This document shows positions 38,510-51,000 of a DNA stretch of 64,000 nt, in pieces. Source of the DNA: Cafeteria roenbergensis (Eukaryota > Sar > Bigyra > Bicosoecida > Cafeteriaceae); NCBI GenBank assembly GCA_008330645.1, contig VLTN01000015.1, forward strand, positions 1-64,000. Direction: 5' to 3'. Both the position numbers and the translations under genes were made by a program. Every line of letters starts with the position of its first letter. Position 1 is the first letter of the stretch. Below the pieces are notes generated by a model. It did no database searches and had not been told where the DNA came from. It worked only from the letters and a program-made list of their open reading frames with translations.

Positions 38510-39044
38510 TCAGGCGCGAGTGGGTGGCTGCGCAAAGGCCCACGTGACGCCGATCTCCTTGCCGAGCAGATTGGCGCCGTCCAGCGCAGCCACCGCAGCC
38601 GATGCCGCCTCCTTTGTCTCGAACTCAACCAAGCCGTACCCCTGCGTCGTGGAAGTGTCGCGGTGCGGCGCAGGCAGGAGGCGATTGCTGGCGCGCTCGG
38701 CTCGTGCTGAGGAGGGACGCGCTGAGTGGCGCTTTGCGCCGGGCAGCCTCCAACTGGCCCGCGCAGCCAGGCCGGCGCAGTCGCCGCCCTGGCCGCCTTC
38801 GCGGCGCGCAATCCACCGGGCTCACCTTGGAGAGCCCAGTCTCGCGGTCGAGGCTGACGGTCACGCCCAGCACTTGCCCGTGCTCCCCGAACAAGTCGAT
38901 CAGGTCGTCGTCCGCAGCCTCCTCGTGGACCCCCGACACAAACACCACCCACCCTTCCACCGACTTGCAGGGAACCACCGTCGCGCGGTCGGTCACGGGG
39001 CTGGGGCGGGCCTCAGCAGCTGCGGCACCGGCGCGTGCGTCCAT
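38510..39044 (-). CDS. RBM8A: Y14/RBM8A, exon-junction-complex RRM protein (116 aa)
   Basis: Exon 1 (38826-39044) encodes 73 residues with SVEGWVVFVSGVHEEAADDD, then GLSK. A 184-bp phase-0 intron (GTGAGC...CGCAG) follows, and exon 2 (38510-38641) begins GYGLVEFETKEAASAAV and ends VTWAFAQPPTRA. SVEGW-x-x-FV-x-GVHEEA is diagnostic of Y14, which pairs with MAGO in the exon-junction complex. The RNP2 (VFVSGV) and RNP1-like (GYGLVEFE) strands are complete, and the splice rebuilds one continuous RRM. The protein is shorter than animal Y14 (about 174 aa): the acidic N-terminal extension and the Arg/Ser-rich tail are missing, unless an upstream exon was overlooked. It confirms a nucleus with spliceosomal introns. 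Confidence 0.92.
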
Positions 39045-39689
39045 GCCTCCTTCTTTGCGGGCTGCCAGACGTATCCGACGGCTCGGGCTCACCAACGCGA
39101 AACGCTGAGCGCGCAACGGCACGGTGTGCGCCCGACCGGGCCCCCGCGCGCGCCAGGCATGGTCCGCCGGCGCCGCTTCAAGCAGAGCCGTCGTCAGCGC
39201 TCCGCCAAGCCGAGGTTCCTGGGATTCGCCACAGGCCGGCCACGGCCGACCGTGCGCTGGGCGACGACCGACGTCCCGGCCGACCACCCGCGAAAGAAGG
39301 GCGCCACCACCGCGCTGCGTTTGTGCCTCGCCCTCTGCGCTCGACGCAAGGTGAGCCGGCCAGCCAGGGCTCCGCGAGCGCTCTCCGCTGTGCAAGATCA
39401 ACCGCATCCGCTTCCGCGGCGGGCTGGTCGAATCGCGGCACTCCGGGGCAGACGCGGCGTGGTGCTGTGCGCCGTCGCAGCTCACAGGCCCGGCTCAGGC
39501 CTCGGGAGGCAAGCAGGGGCGAGGGCTGGCGATCGCTGCGCCGCCAGTCCGCACGCGCCCGCAGCGGCCAGCTGGCTGCCCCTCATCGCGCCACGCACTG
39601 TGTCCGCCCCCGCAATGACGCGCAGGAGGCCCTTCGCACGCCAGGCCCGCGCGCCGCATCGCCAGGACTGCCGGCGCTAGCGATCGAGC
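39045..39689. other. Divergent spacer, Y14 / VPS15
   Basis: 645 bp lie between divergent starts. An open plus-strand frame near 39,158-39,350 (Arg-rich, ending at a GTGAGC-like donor) was considered as an exon but has no recognisable homology. Promoters of both genes are expected here. Confidence 0.45.
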
Positions 39690-42600
39690 ATGGGCAACGC
39701 AGTGCTTGCCGCCGGCGCAGGCGCGCAGGCGGTGCAGCTGCGCGACCTGCAGGGCTTTGTGGAGGAGGAAATGCCTGGCTGCCGCCCGCACGTGCCGACC
39801 GGGGGGAGGGCAACCAGCTCAGCGGCAGTGCGCGCGGCGTTGGAGGCGCTGCGCGAGAGCGCAGGCAAGGTGGCCGACTCTGGCGCCGAGCGGCGGGCGG
39901 AGGCCGCGGCCACGGGCGGCGCGCTGCTGGCGGACGGGCGCCTCCTCAAGTCGCTGCGGTGCGACACGGTGGAGGGCGGCGGCGCGGTCGTGAAGATGTA
40001 TGCGCGCCGGTCGACCGACAAGGCTGGCGCCGTGAGGGAGGCGGCCCTCATCGCGACTGCCCGCGCCAGAGCGAGGGTGCTGCGTGCTGTGCTCTCGCCC
40101 GCGCGGCACCCCAGCCTCCTGCCGTACCAGCGCTGCCGGGAGAGCTCCGTCCGCCCCGTGGCGCTGCTGGCGCGTCAGTATCTGTTCACCTCGCTGGCTG
40201 AGCGGGTGTCGCTGCGCCCGCTGCTCACGCCGCCCGAGGCCGTGTGGCTGTCCTACCAGCTGCTGCAGGCGCTGCGCCAGGCGCACGGCGAGGGCGTCCG
40301 CCACGGCGACATCAAGGCCGAGAACGCGCTGCTCACCTCCTACGGCTGGCTGGTACTGGCAGATTTTGCCCTGTTCAAGCCGGCGCTGCTGCCCTCCGAC
40401 AACCCCTCCGCCTTCTTCGCCTTCTTCGAGCCCGGGTCGCGAGCCCTCTGCTACATCGCGCCGGAGCGATTCGTGGGCGAGGACGGGCTGCGCGCGGCAG
40501 CGGCTGCGGCCGCGGCGGACGCGGTGCGAGACAGAGCCCACGCGACAGCAGCGGCGGCCGCAGCGGCGGCCGAGGCAGCGTCATCCACAACCACCGCCGC
40601 GTCTGCTGGGTCGGCGGCGACCGCAGACCCCCCACACCGCGGCAGCAGCGCCTCCGCGGCCGGCCAGCGCAAGCCCGCCCCTGCTGGAACCCAGTCGTCA
40701 GTGGCCGCGGCGCGCGCCGCACTGGTAGACACCGTCCCTGCGCCAGTCTCCCCGGCCTGTGACCCGCGCCTCACCGAGGCCGCCGACGTCTTCTCGGCGG
40801 GGTGCGTGCTGGCAGAGCTCTGGTCGGCAGAGCACAAGCCCCCCTTCGACTACCCCTCCCTGCTCGCCTTCCGCAGGGGCGCGCGCCCAGCCGACCACGC
40901 CCTCGCCGGCCTGCCGCCCGCCGGCACCCCCGGGCTGCCCGACGGCATCCGCTCGCTCGTGCTCCTGGCAACCGCCCGCTCAGCCTCCGCCCGCCCCTCC
41001 GCCGCGGCGCTGCTCAGCGCCTTCACGGGCCCCGACCGCCTCTTCCCGCCGGCCCTGCAGCGCGTTGTGTTTCCCGTCATGGCCGCGGTCACCTCCCACC
41101 CGGCCCTCTCGACGCCCGACGCCAGAGTCCGCGTCCTGGCATGCCTGTTCCCGATGCTAGTGCGAACGTGCTTTGGGGGCGACGACCCCGCGGGCCAGGC
41201 CGCAGTGCGGGCGCTGCTGGCCGCGGAGAGCGCCGAGGCGGCAGAGGCGGGCCGCAGCCTCTGGGCGGAGGAGGCCGGCCTGGCGGCAGCGGCGGTGGCC
41301 GGGGCATGCGTTGACGCGGACAGAGCCGCCGCGCTGGCCGCAGCAGCCCTCCAAGCCGACGGCAACCCCAGTGCAGACCCGTTTGCGCCAGCGTCGCCCG
41401 CCGTGGCCGCCGAGCGGTCGGAGAGCAAGGAGGACGGCGAGGAGGCGGAAGGCGGAGAAGCGGCAGCAGCCGCGGCAGGCGGCGCTGCCAAACCAGCCGC
41501 AGCAGCGGCCGGAGCGGCGGCATCAGGCGACAGCGGCTCGGCCGGCGTCAGAGCCGATGATGACGGCGACGGCGGTGCCGCCCACGCCGCTGCGACCGCC
41601 GCCGCAGTGGCGGACTGGTTTGCAGTGGCCATGGCGCCCGCACAGGGCCCGTGGTGGGACGACCCTGCCGCGTTCGGTGCGGCGACCGCGCGCCGAGGCG
41701 GCTCCACCGGCGGCACAGACGCCTGGCTCGACTCCGAGGGCATGCTGGCTGGGCCCGCTGAGCTGGGGTTCGCCCGCGACGAGGCGCAGGGCGCCGCAGC
41801 CCCAGGCATCGCCGGTCTGCACGGCAGTTGGACGGCAGAGCCGGTCCCGGGGGCCGCCGGTGCCAGCGTCAGCGCCGGGGGCACCGGCGCTGGCGATGGC
41901 AGCGGCGAGATTGGCGCGGCGGCGCGGCCGCTGGCCTGCCCTGCCGCCGCCGTGCCGCTCCTCTCGCTGCTCAGGGCGTGCGTGCGGCACGTATCCAGCC
42001 CCAGGCTTCGCGTTCTGGCGCTGGTGCTCACCAGCCGGCTGTCTCTGGGCTTCCCGCTGCCTGGGGCGCACGTCCACGACGGCTGGGACTTGAGCGACAG
42101 CGCAGGCCAGATGCCCGGCACCGACGCGGTTGGCAGCTCGCCTAGCCGGGGACCCTCCCGCGGCCCCAGCGCAGGCAGCGCCGCCCAGGGCGGCGGTCCC
42201 GCCGCGACGGCATCCGAGCGGGCTGGCCGGGCGCCGCGCGAGGGCCGCGGCGGGGCCGCCATCGGCGCCGCGGCGGTGACAAAGCTGAGCGTGCGGGACG
42301 CTGTGCTGCTGGACCGCGTGGTGCCGCTCGCTGTGAGGGCCCTCGGAGACAGCTGCGCGCTGGTGCGGGCGCACGCCATCGCGCTCATCGCCGCCGCCAC
42401 TGCGGCCACCAGCTGCTCCCGCCCGGCGGAGGCGCCAGTCTTTGCCGAGTTCATCCTCCCAGCGATCGGCCGCGCCCTCATGGCGCAGCCCACGATGCGG
42501 GGCGGCGGTCCCGGCCGCCACCCCGTGCTCCTGGCTGCGGCGGCGGCGGCCGTGCCCTCGCTCGCCGTTACTGCCCGCCGCTTCGTCGACGCCGCGTTCC

Positions 42601-42772
42601 TTGCGGCCGCCGCCACGCGAGGCCCCTCCCCCGCCCTCTCCCGGGCCCACGCCGCCAGCTCCTCGTCCCTCGACGCGCGGCTGAGGGCGCTGCTGCTGCG
42701 GCTGGCCGGCGCGGCGCCGTCTCGCGGCCACCAGGGCGACGTGGGGGCGGCGGGGTTGCAGCAATCCGCGGT

Positions 42773-42808
<36 letters not shown>

Positions 42809-45800
42809 GGCGGGCTCGCAGGCAGCCACAGCCAGCGCAGCCGGGTCGGCCCTCATGATGATGCAGTCGGGCGCGTCGTCCTCCTCGCTCGCCGGCCGCG
42901 GCAGCGCCGCGCTGGCAAGCAGCGTGGCATCGGAGCTTGGCCTCATGCCCGACGGGCCGGAGAGCGACGCCGCGCTCCTGGCCGTGCTGCCTCGCCTCGC
43001 GGCGTCCTTCGCCCTGTCGTCGCCCGTCCCGCTCACTGCCCTCCACCTGCTGGCGGGCCGCTGCCTCAGCGAGCCCAGCACCCCGTGGCCCGTTGCCGCG
43101 GTGGCCGCCCGTGCCGCCGCTGCCGCGGCTGCGGCCTCCGGCGCCCGCACCTCCCGCCCCCTCGTCGACGCGGCCAGTCGCGCCATGCGCCGCACGGACC
43201 CCATCGCCGCCGGGCGGTCCGCAGACACGCTGGCCACCATGCTGCGTGACTCCGCCCTGCCCCCCGCCATCCTGGCTCGCAAGCGCGGCGCCGTGGCCAC
43301 GGCCGTGCTGCGCGCCGCGGACCCCAGCGGCTGGTGCCGCCGCCCGTGCGTGCGCCTCCTGGCAGCCTTTTGCGTGTCGGCCGGCTGGGCGCAGACCCGC
43401 GCCGCCCTGAGGGAGCACCTCTGCCGCTGGCCGCAGCTCCTCAGCGTGACCCCGGCAGAGCTCATGTCCACGCTGCGATCGCTGATGCAGGGTGCGGAGC
43501 AGGCGGACGACGGCGACCGCGACGGTGATGGTGACGGTGACGGTGACGGTGACGGTATCGGGGCAGGGGCTGGGTCTGGGCGCGGTGGCGACGAGGCCAG
43601 GACGGGACCCGCGGCCGCCGCAGCCGCAGCCGCGGGGCCGTTCGGCGGGCGGGGCTGGCCTCACCGCCTGGAGGACAGGGTTGCGGCGGCGCTGGAGGCA
43701 GCGCTGACGCGCCGGGTCGGCTGGCAGGCGCTGCGGCGCGGCCTGCTCCTGCACGTGGCGGCGGGAGCGTCCCCCGTCGTGACGCAGGTGGTTGCGGACA
43801 CGGCCATTCTGCGCACCCTCGCTGAAGCCAAGACTGCTGCTGCCCACTCAGCGGCTGCTGAGGCTGCGAGGCTAGCCCTGACGCTCACCGCGTCCGTGAA
43901 GGACGGCACCGCCGTTGACGAGGCGGCACGCAGCCTGGCCCTGAAGCTGGCTCGGGCGGCTGCCGCCAGCGCCACGGGGCTTCTTGACGACGAGACTGCA
44001 CGCTCCGGCGGCGCCGCCGCCGGGCCCACGGCCGCCGCGGCCTCCGGGACGAGGGCAGCCGGCGTGGCGGATGACGCTGCCGCTGCTTCTGCTGGCAGCG
44101 ACACTCCTCGCGCGGGCAGCCTGGAGGAGGACTCGGAGGCCGCGGCCGCTGCGGATACAGCAGCCACTGCGGAGGTGGCCGCTGCCGCCGCCGCGCGATC
44201 CGAGGCCGCAGCCGCGCTGCCCGCGCTCACTGCGTGGGCGGCGGAGGGCCTGCTCGCTGACATGGCCCGCGGCATCATCGCCGCGTCCTCCGGCAGCTCC
44301 GTGCACCTGTCAAGGCTTGCCAGCACGACGGTGGCGAGCGAGGCCGCCGCAGCCGGGGAGGGCGTGGCGGCCGTTGCGGCGATCGGCGTGGCGTCGCCGG
44401 GCGCTGGCCGTGGCCGCATGCCTCCGTATTCCATGTCGGAGCTTTCGGCGCTGCCACTTCGCGCCGTGAGGGCCCCGTCAACCCACTTCCTCCCGTTTCA
44501 CCCGCCGGCGCCGCCGGGGGTGCTGCCAGTGCCGCTGCCCTCGGCAGAGCCGGCAGCGGTCGATCGCCTCACGCTGGCAGGCGCGGCGGGGTCCGCGGCT
44601 CAGCGCGCGCTGCAGCGGACGGCGACGGGGGCAGAGCCCGGCGCCGCGGGCTTCCCAGCCTCTGACTGGGGCTGCGACCTTTCCGAGGCCGGGGCCGGGG
44701 CGCCGCCGCCGGGGGGGGCAGGCGTGGCTGCTGGAGGGAGCACAGGCCGCCAGGAGATGCTGCGGTGCCTCGGTGGTAGCGCGGCGGCCGACGGCGAGGT
44801 GCTGCCCCACCGGGACGACGCGGACGCGGACGCGGGCGCGGGCGCGGACGCGGACGCGGACGGTGCGGGGGGTCAGAGCTCAGGCCGCGGTGGCGCCGCC
44901 TCGGCAGCCTCTGAGACCACGGCCTGTGGCGAGTGGGCGCTGTCGCGAGCGGAGAGCGCTGGGCGAGCGGCGGTGCTGGCGAGCGTTCGTGGGAGGGGCG
45001 AGGTGGTCCCGGGCAGCGACGACAGCGACTGGGCGTTGGAGGCGGTGCGGGGCCGCGTGGAGGCCGGGCGCCGCATCAGGAGGCTTCTGCTTGGGCAGGG
45101 TATCTGGGACGGCGAGGGCGAGGGCGGCGGAGGCGGCTCGTCGGCCGAGGAGTCGGCCAGTGCGGGCCCCGCCGCCAGAGCCGCCGCCAAGGCCAAGGCG
45201 GGCGGGCTAGGCGGCGCCGCGGCTGGAGCCGGCGCGGGTGGCGCTGGGGCCGCCGGCGGGGGCGCGGCGGGCGCGGAGGGCGCCCGGCTGCGGAGCGCGC
45301 ATGGCGCCTCTGCCCTCGCGTCCGCCGCGGCAGTCGTTGAGGGCGGAGGTGCCGCGCTGCAGTGGACGGGCACGGGCGCCGCCGCAGCCCCAATTGCCTC
45401 CGACGGGCCCGTGAGCGGCTTCGCGGGCATCGGCGGCAGCGAGGGAGGCTGGCTCGCCGCGGAGGTCAGCGCAGGGCGGCTGGCGTCTGGCGACATGGCT
45501 CCAGCCGGGTCACGCACTGGGCGGGCTGGTGCTGGGTCAGGCTCGAGCGCGGCGGCGGCGGCGGCTGCGTCGGGCGCGAGTGGGGCTGGTGGCGGGGCGG
45601 GACGGATTGGTGACGGCGACGGCGACGGCGACGGCGACGGGGACGGTGACATTGGCGGCGGCGGCGGCACTGCCGGCCTCGACAGCGGGGGCGGTGGCGG
45701 CGGCGCCGCGTTCTTTTACCCGTCGACCTCAGCAGCGTCGGAGCGGGACGACACGCTCTTCGGCCCGGGGATGGTGGAGGAGGCGTCGCCCCTCTCGGCA

Positions 45801-47989
45801 GCCCTGGGCGGGTCGGCCTCGGTCTCCAGCCGCGCTGCAACGGCGGCGGTGCTGCTTCTCGCGGGAGGCGCCCCCAGCCTGCCGCGCCCGCCCTCGCCCG
45901 GCGGCGCAGGAGCGGTTGGGGTGCCGGCGTGGCTGCGCGCGGTGGCTGGGGCAGGGGGCTTCGCGCTGTCGGTTGTGACCACGGCTGAGAGGGCCTCCGC
46001 CCTCTCAGCGGCGCAGGAGGGGGCGTTCGGCGGCGGGCCCGCGGGCGGGGTGGCGTGGCCGTCCGCTTCGCGTCGACTGGAGAGCTTCGGCTCCCCCACA
46101 GATCCCGGCGCCGCGGCGGAGCAGCAGCTGGCGCACGGCCTGCTGGCCAGGGCCTCTGCCGCCGCTGGCGGCCTCCGCTCCCCGGCGATGTTCGAAGCCG
46201 ACGGATGGCTCACGCGGTGCGTGCGCCGGCCGGGCGACGACGGCTCCCGCCTGCTGCTCAGTGACCCGCAGGCGGCGTGGTTCGTGGCAGCGGTGGCCCG
46301 GCCCCGGCTGCGCACCGCCGCCACGGCTCTCCAGGCCAGGGCGGCCGACGGCGCGGCATCGGAACACGCGGCAGCGGAAGCAGCAGCGGCGGCGGCGGCT
46401 GTGGGGCCGTCAGGCGGCCCAGTGGGCAGGAGCGCCGGCGTCGGCGACGGCGGCGACCGCTACGGTGGCGTCCTCGCCAGCGGCACCCCCGAGTGGCGCG
46501 GTTTCGTGTCCCTGGTGCTGCGCCCCACAGCGTCGCTGCCACCCCGGCCGTCCGGCGGCGGGCGCATGGCCGAGACGGTCCCGCCTAAGGAGGGCAGCGC
46601 CTGCCGCCTGGCTCCGGCAGGCAAGGCCTCCACCTTTTTGCAAATGGCCTCCGCCGCCGTGGTGGTGGGCGCCAGCGACGCGGCGCGAATTCCCGTCGGG
46701 GGCACCGGCGCTGCCATCGCGGCCAAGACCGGGCGCGCTGTCGCCCAGGCACTCACGGCAGCAGTGCGGGAGTCGGGCTCGGGCGCCCCGGTTGCGATTC
46801 TTGGCCGCGTTGGAGCCGCGACGGCCGTCTCAACGCTTCTCGAGGACTGCGTCGAGACGGCGGACCGCCTGGGTCACTGGGCCGCGGCGGCGCTGCTTCC
46901 GGCCTCGGGCGGGCCGCGCCCGGCTTCCCGGCGAGCCCCAGCCTCCGCGGCTGCTGCCGGCGCCTCGGCTCGCACTCCCGGCCACCGCTCGCGCGCGTCC
47001 AACCCGTCGGCCGGACTCTCTGACGGGGGCTCTGCGCTCGTCTGGCGTGAGGGGCCCGACGGCGTGCCCAAGCCCGTGCCCATCGCCTCCGCGGGCTGGG
47101 CCGGCGGCGGGACCGCTGCGGTGGGCTGGGGCTTGGGGCTCCTTCCCGGCCTGCAGCCCGGAGCGCCCGCTGGCGGGTGGGTGCCCGATGCGAGCGAGCC
47201 CCGGCTTGACGCCATGTACGCCCCGGAGGTGGTGTACGACGCCGTGGCCGTGGTTCCCAGGGGCCTGCGGTCAGCTCTCTGGCGGGCATCGGAGTCTGGT
47301 GCGCTCACGGAGGCTCTGGCCACGGGCGCCGCCCGCGAGACACGGCAGGGATCGTCCTCGTCCTCGTCCGCCAACGACTCCGTCGGGCTCACGACTGCCC
47401 ACATCCTGCGCGCCATGGCCGGTCCGGCAAGCGTCGCGTGGCCGCGCACTCCAGCCACCGGCGGAGGGAGCGACGGTGCCGTTCCAGCCGGCGGCGGCGG
47501 CGGCGGCGGCGGCGTGCCCGGCGAAGGCGGGGGGGACGCAGCGCCCCCCGCGGAGGCGGCTCGTCCGTCGGCGGCCGCGCTGGCGCGGGCGGTGGCCGCT
47601 TCTCACGCCGCGGCCCTGCGAGCGACAGCGCCGGTGCTCCCGCTCGGGGTCGGGCTCGCGGGCCTTCGCGCGGCCGCCACACGCCGGGCCAAGGACGGGG
47701 CTGCGCTGTCGAAGCACCTGGCAATGGCGCTGCAAGTTGCCTCTGACGGGGCGATGACGAGCGCGTGCGCGCTTGAGCTCCCCAGCGCGACCATCGAGGC
47801 GGTGCACGCCGCCGCTCGCAGCCGCCGGCGCGACGCTGTCACGGGCTTGTCCGCGGCTGCAGCCGTGGCCGCGGGTCACCCGTCGCTCGGGCCGCAGCCC
47901 GTGGTCGCGGCGGCAGAGCTCGCCCGCGACAAGGAGGAGCGCGAGCGGATCCACCGCGCAGCGGCCAGCAAAGGCACGGCTCGTGCAAG

Positions 47990-48028
<39 letters not shown>

Positions 48029-51000
48029 GCGGCAGCAACGGCAGCTTGCGGCCGACGCCGCCGGCACCGCTGCAGCGGGCGCGGCACCAGGCGACGGAGC
48101 ATCGCCCGCCGCCGACGAGGGCGGGCCGGACTCTGGCAGCCCCGCGCTGGCGAGCGACGCAGAGTCGCCCGACGGCGCCCAGGCGTCGGGCGGCGTGGGC
48201 AGCGGCGACGCCGACGCAGTGGAGGAGGAGGCGCGAGCTGCGGCGGAGGCAGCGTTCGCCGCCGCCCCGCTGGACGAGGCCGGGATGTCGCTCGCCTCCT
48301 CCGCCGTGGACGACGGAGAGTGGGCGCTCGACTCCAAGCTGGACCTCGCCTCCAGCGAGCTGGCGCTGCGCGCGTCGCTGCGGGCGCAGCAGAGCGTGGA
48401 GCGCGCGGCAATCAGAGCGGCAGAGCAGGCAGTTCGGTGGGCAGCCATGCAGCGAAGCCCCGCCGACGCGGCAAAGGCCGTCAGCAGGGCGACGGGCGAC
48501 GGGGCCACGCAGCTGGCCGGGCTGGGAGTCGCGGGCGGTCTGGCGCCGCTGCCGCCGCTGGACAAGCAGGGCTCGCACTCCCGCCGCCAGAACGGGGAGC
48601 GCGTGCGGGCGCAGGAGCTGGCCTCGCCGCGGCTGGCGGTGGCGCTGCACATGGGAGGGGGCCCGCTGGGGTCCCAGGTGCTGCTCCCGCTCACGCCGTT
48701 CCGGCTTCTGGCCGCTCCGGTCACCCGCGGCCCGCTGCGGCTGGTGCAGGAGGCTGCGGGGGGCGAGGCCCTGGATTTTGCCGAGCCGCGGCAGTTGGCC
48801 GCGCTCTCCCGGCGGCTGCAGGCGCTGGCGGTGCCGCCGCTGGGGCCGTCGCTCCGGTGCCTGCACGCTGGCGGCCGCGCCCCCATGGCGGCGTCCGCTC
48901 TCCGCGCCGCGCTCCGGCACGTGCGCGAGCGCTCCGCCGTGGCAGGCCTCCTGGGCGGCGCGGGCGTGGCGCTCGTGGAGGAGGAGGCCGGCGTGCTGGG
49001 CACCAACGGCGTGGGCACCGTGGTCAGCTCGGGCCGGGTGTTCCGCGCCCGCACGGCAGCTGCGGTCCGGACGCTTCTCCGCGCCGGCGGCTCGGTGCTG
49101 GACGAGACGGAACCGGACGCCGCTCCCGGCGTTCACGCCGGGCTGCAGCGCCTGCTGGCGCGGGGGCAGGCGCCGCCTCCCCCCGGTGCCGACGGGCGTC
49201 TCTGGGCCATGGCGCTGGGAAACGCGGAGAGGCTCGGGCTGGGCGCCCAGGCTCAGACCGCCGGCTCCATGCCGCGGCTGGAAGCGGCCTACGCTGCGGC
49301 CGTCTCACGGATCGTCTCCCGGGGAGCTGACATGCGCAGGGGGGCGCTGTTCGGCCTCGTGAGGTCCGGCCTGGCCGCGACTGAGGCGGAGTCCGACTCC
49401 GACTCCGACGAGGACTCTGGTGCCGCCGCTCCCGGTGGGCCGGGCCACGCATGGATGCCTGCCGCCGTTGCGCTGGAGGCGGGCTTGCGCGCCCAGGCCC
49501 GGCGCAGGGCGCGCCGCCTCGGCCAGGCAAGCGGGCCCCGTGAGGCCGCAGAGGAGGCCCTTCCCGGCGCGGCCGCAGGCCCTGCGTCGCGCACAGCGCC
49601 GGGGCCGCCGGGCGCCGCAGGACCGGGCGACGCCTCCGTGCCGCCGCCTGCGGCCACAGACGCCGCCCCCGCCGTGCCGGTGGCTCCAACAGTGCCCTTC
49701 GACCTCGCCCTGCGCGCGTCGCTGGGCGATTCATCGGCGGCGAGCGAGGTGGCGGCCCTCACCGAAGCAGCGTGGCAGGCAGCTTCCAGCGCGGTGGAGC
49801 GCGCCGGCGACTCGAACGCCAGCGCTTCGCTGTCGCAGTCCCGCCTGGACGCGGAGGCGGACAGCGCCGCCACCCTCACGGCCTCGCCGTCCACGAACAC
49901 CGCGTCCCCTCTCCCGCAGCCGCTCCGCGGCCCGCGGTCCTCGGACGCCCGCGACCCGCCCCAGGCCGCCCCTGCCGCCCCTGCCGGCTCTGCCGTTGCT
50001 GGCGGCAGCCCCTCCCCGACCGCCCCCGGCCGGGCCACGGCCGCGGCCCAGCCCCGAGGGCCGCTGCTCGGCGTGCGCCCCTCCGCTCCCATCGACCCCC
50101 CGCCGGGCCGGCCGCTTGGGCAGCCGGTGGCAGAGCTGCGCGGGCACGTGGGCCCCGTGAACGCCGTGGCGGTGTGTCAGGACCACTCCTGGCTCGCCAC
50201 GGCAGGGCGCGACGGCACCGTGCGGGTGTGGCGAACGCGGTCGCTGCTGCGTCAGCCGCTGCCAGCGCCCCGGTCGGTGTACGCGCCCGACGGTCCGGGC
50301 TCCGGCTTGGGCGCCGCCCCGGCCTTCACGTGCGCCTGCGCCCTCGACAACGCCGCGGCGCTGGCGGTGGGCTCTGCCGCGGGCGAGGTGCACGTTCTGC
50401 GCATCGACCAGGCGTCAGGCGGCACGGTGGTGGATGCGTGGGACGCGGGGGAGGAGGAGGCCGCGGTGCTGCGAGACGCGGCCGAAACAGGGGCCAGCGC
50501 GGACGGCGACGCCGCGGAGAGCGGCAAGGCGAGGCGGTCGGTCGTCGGGGACGCCGTGCCCGGCACAGCGCTGGCGCCAGCCGGGGGCGGCACCCGCAGA
50601 TCCTCCGGCCGCATGGGAGGCACCGCGCTGGTGGCGCGGGCTGCCAGCGCTGCCAGCTCTGCCGGCCGTGCGATCGAGGAGGCAGCGGGCTCTGCGCGGC
50701 GCCCGTCGGGTGCGGGTGCCACTGGGCTGGCCGGCCGTCACGGCAGCGGCGTGCCCCTGCGAGTGCTTGGCAGCGTGGCGGAGAGCGACGTGGACGACAG
50801 CGCGCTGGCCGCTTCGCCCATGGGCCGGCTGGCAGCGGTCAGCGAGCTCGGGGTCGGCGACGGGGCGGGAGGCTCCGGCCGCGGCAGGGCTGGCCTCGCC
50901 GGCCTCGAGCTCGACAGGGGAAGGGCGGGGCTGCGCCATGCGCACGGGGGCGCAGCGCCGGGTCCGGGCGGCGGCAGGGGCGGCGGTGTAGCTGGCGTCG

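Noticed and set aside
39158-39350. Arg-rich plus-strand frame ending at a GTGAGC site, considered as a ribosomal protein exon
   Set aside because: It begins MVRRRRFKQSRRQRSAKPRF but does not match L39 or another ribosomal protein I know, and no convincing second exon follows.
40850-43847. Overlapping 873- and 774-codon minus-strand frames
   Set aside because: Antisense to VPS15; no domain in either, while the plus strand continues an unbroken VPS15 frame.
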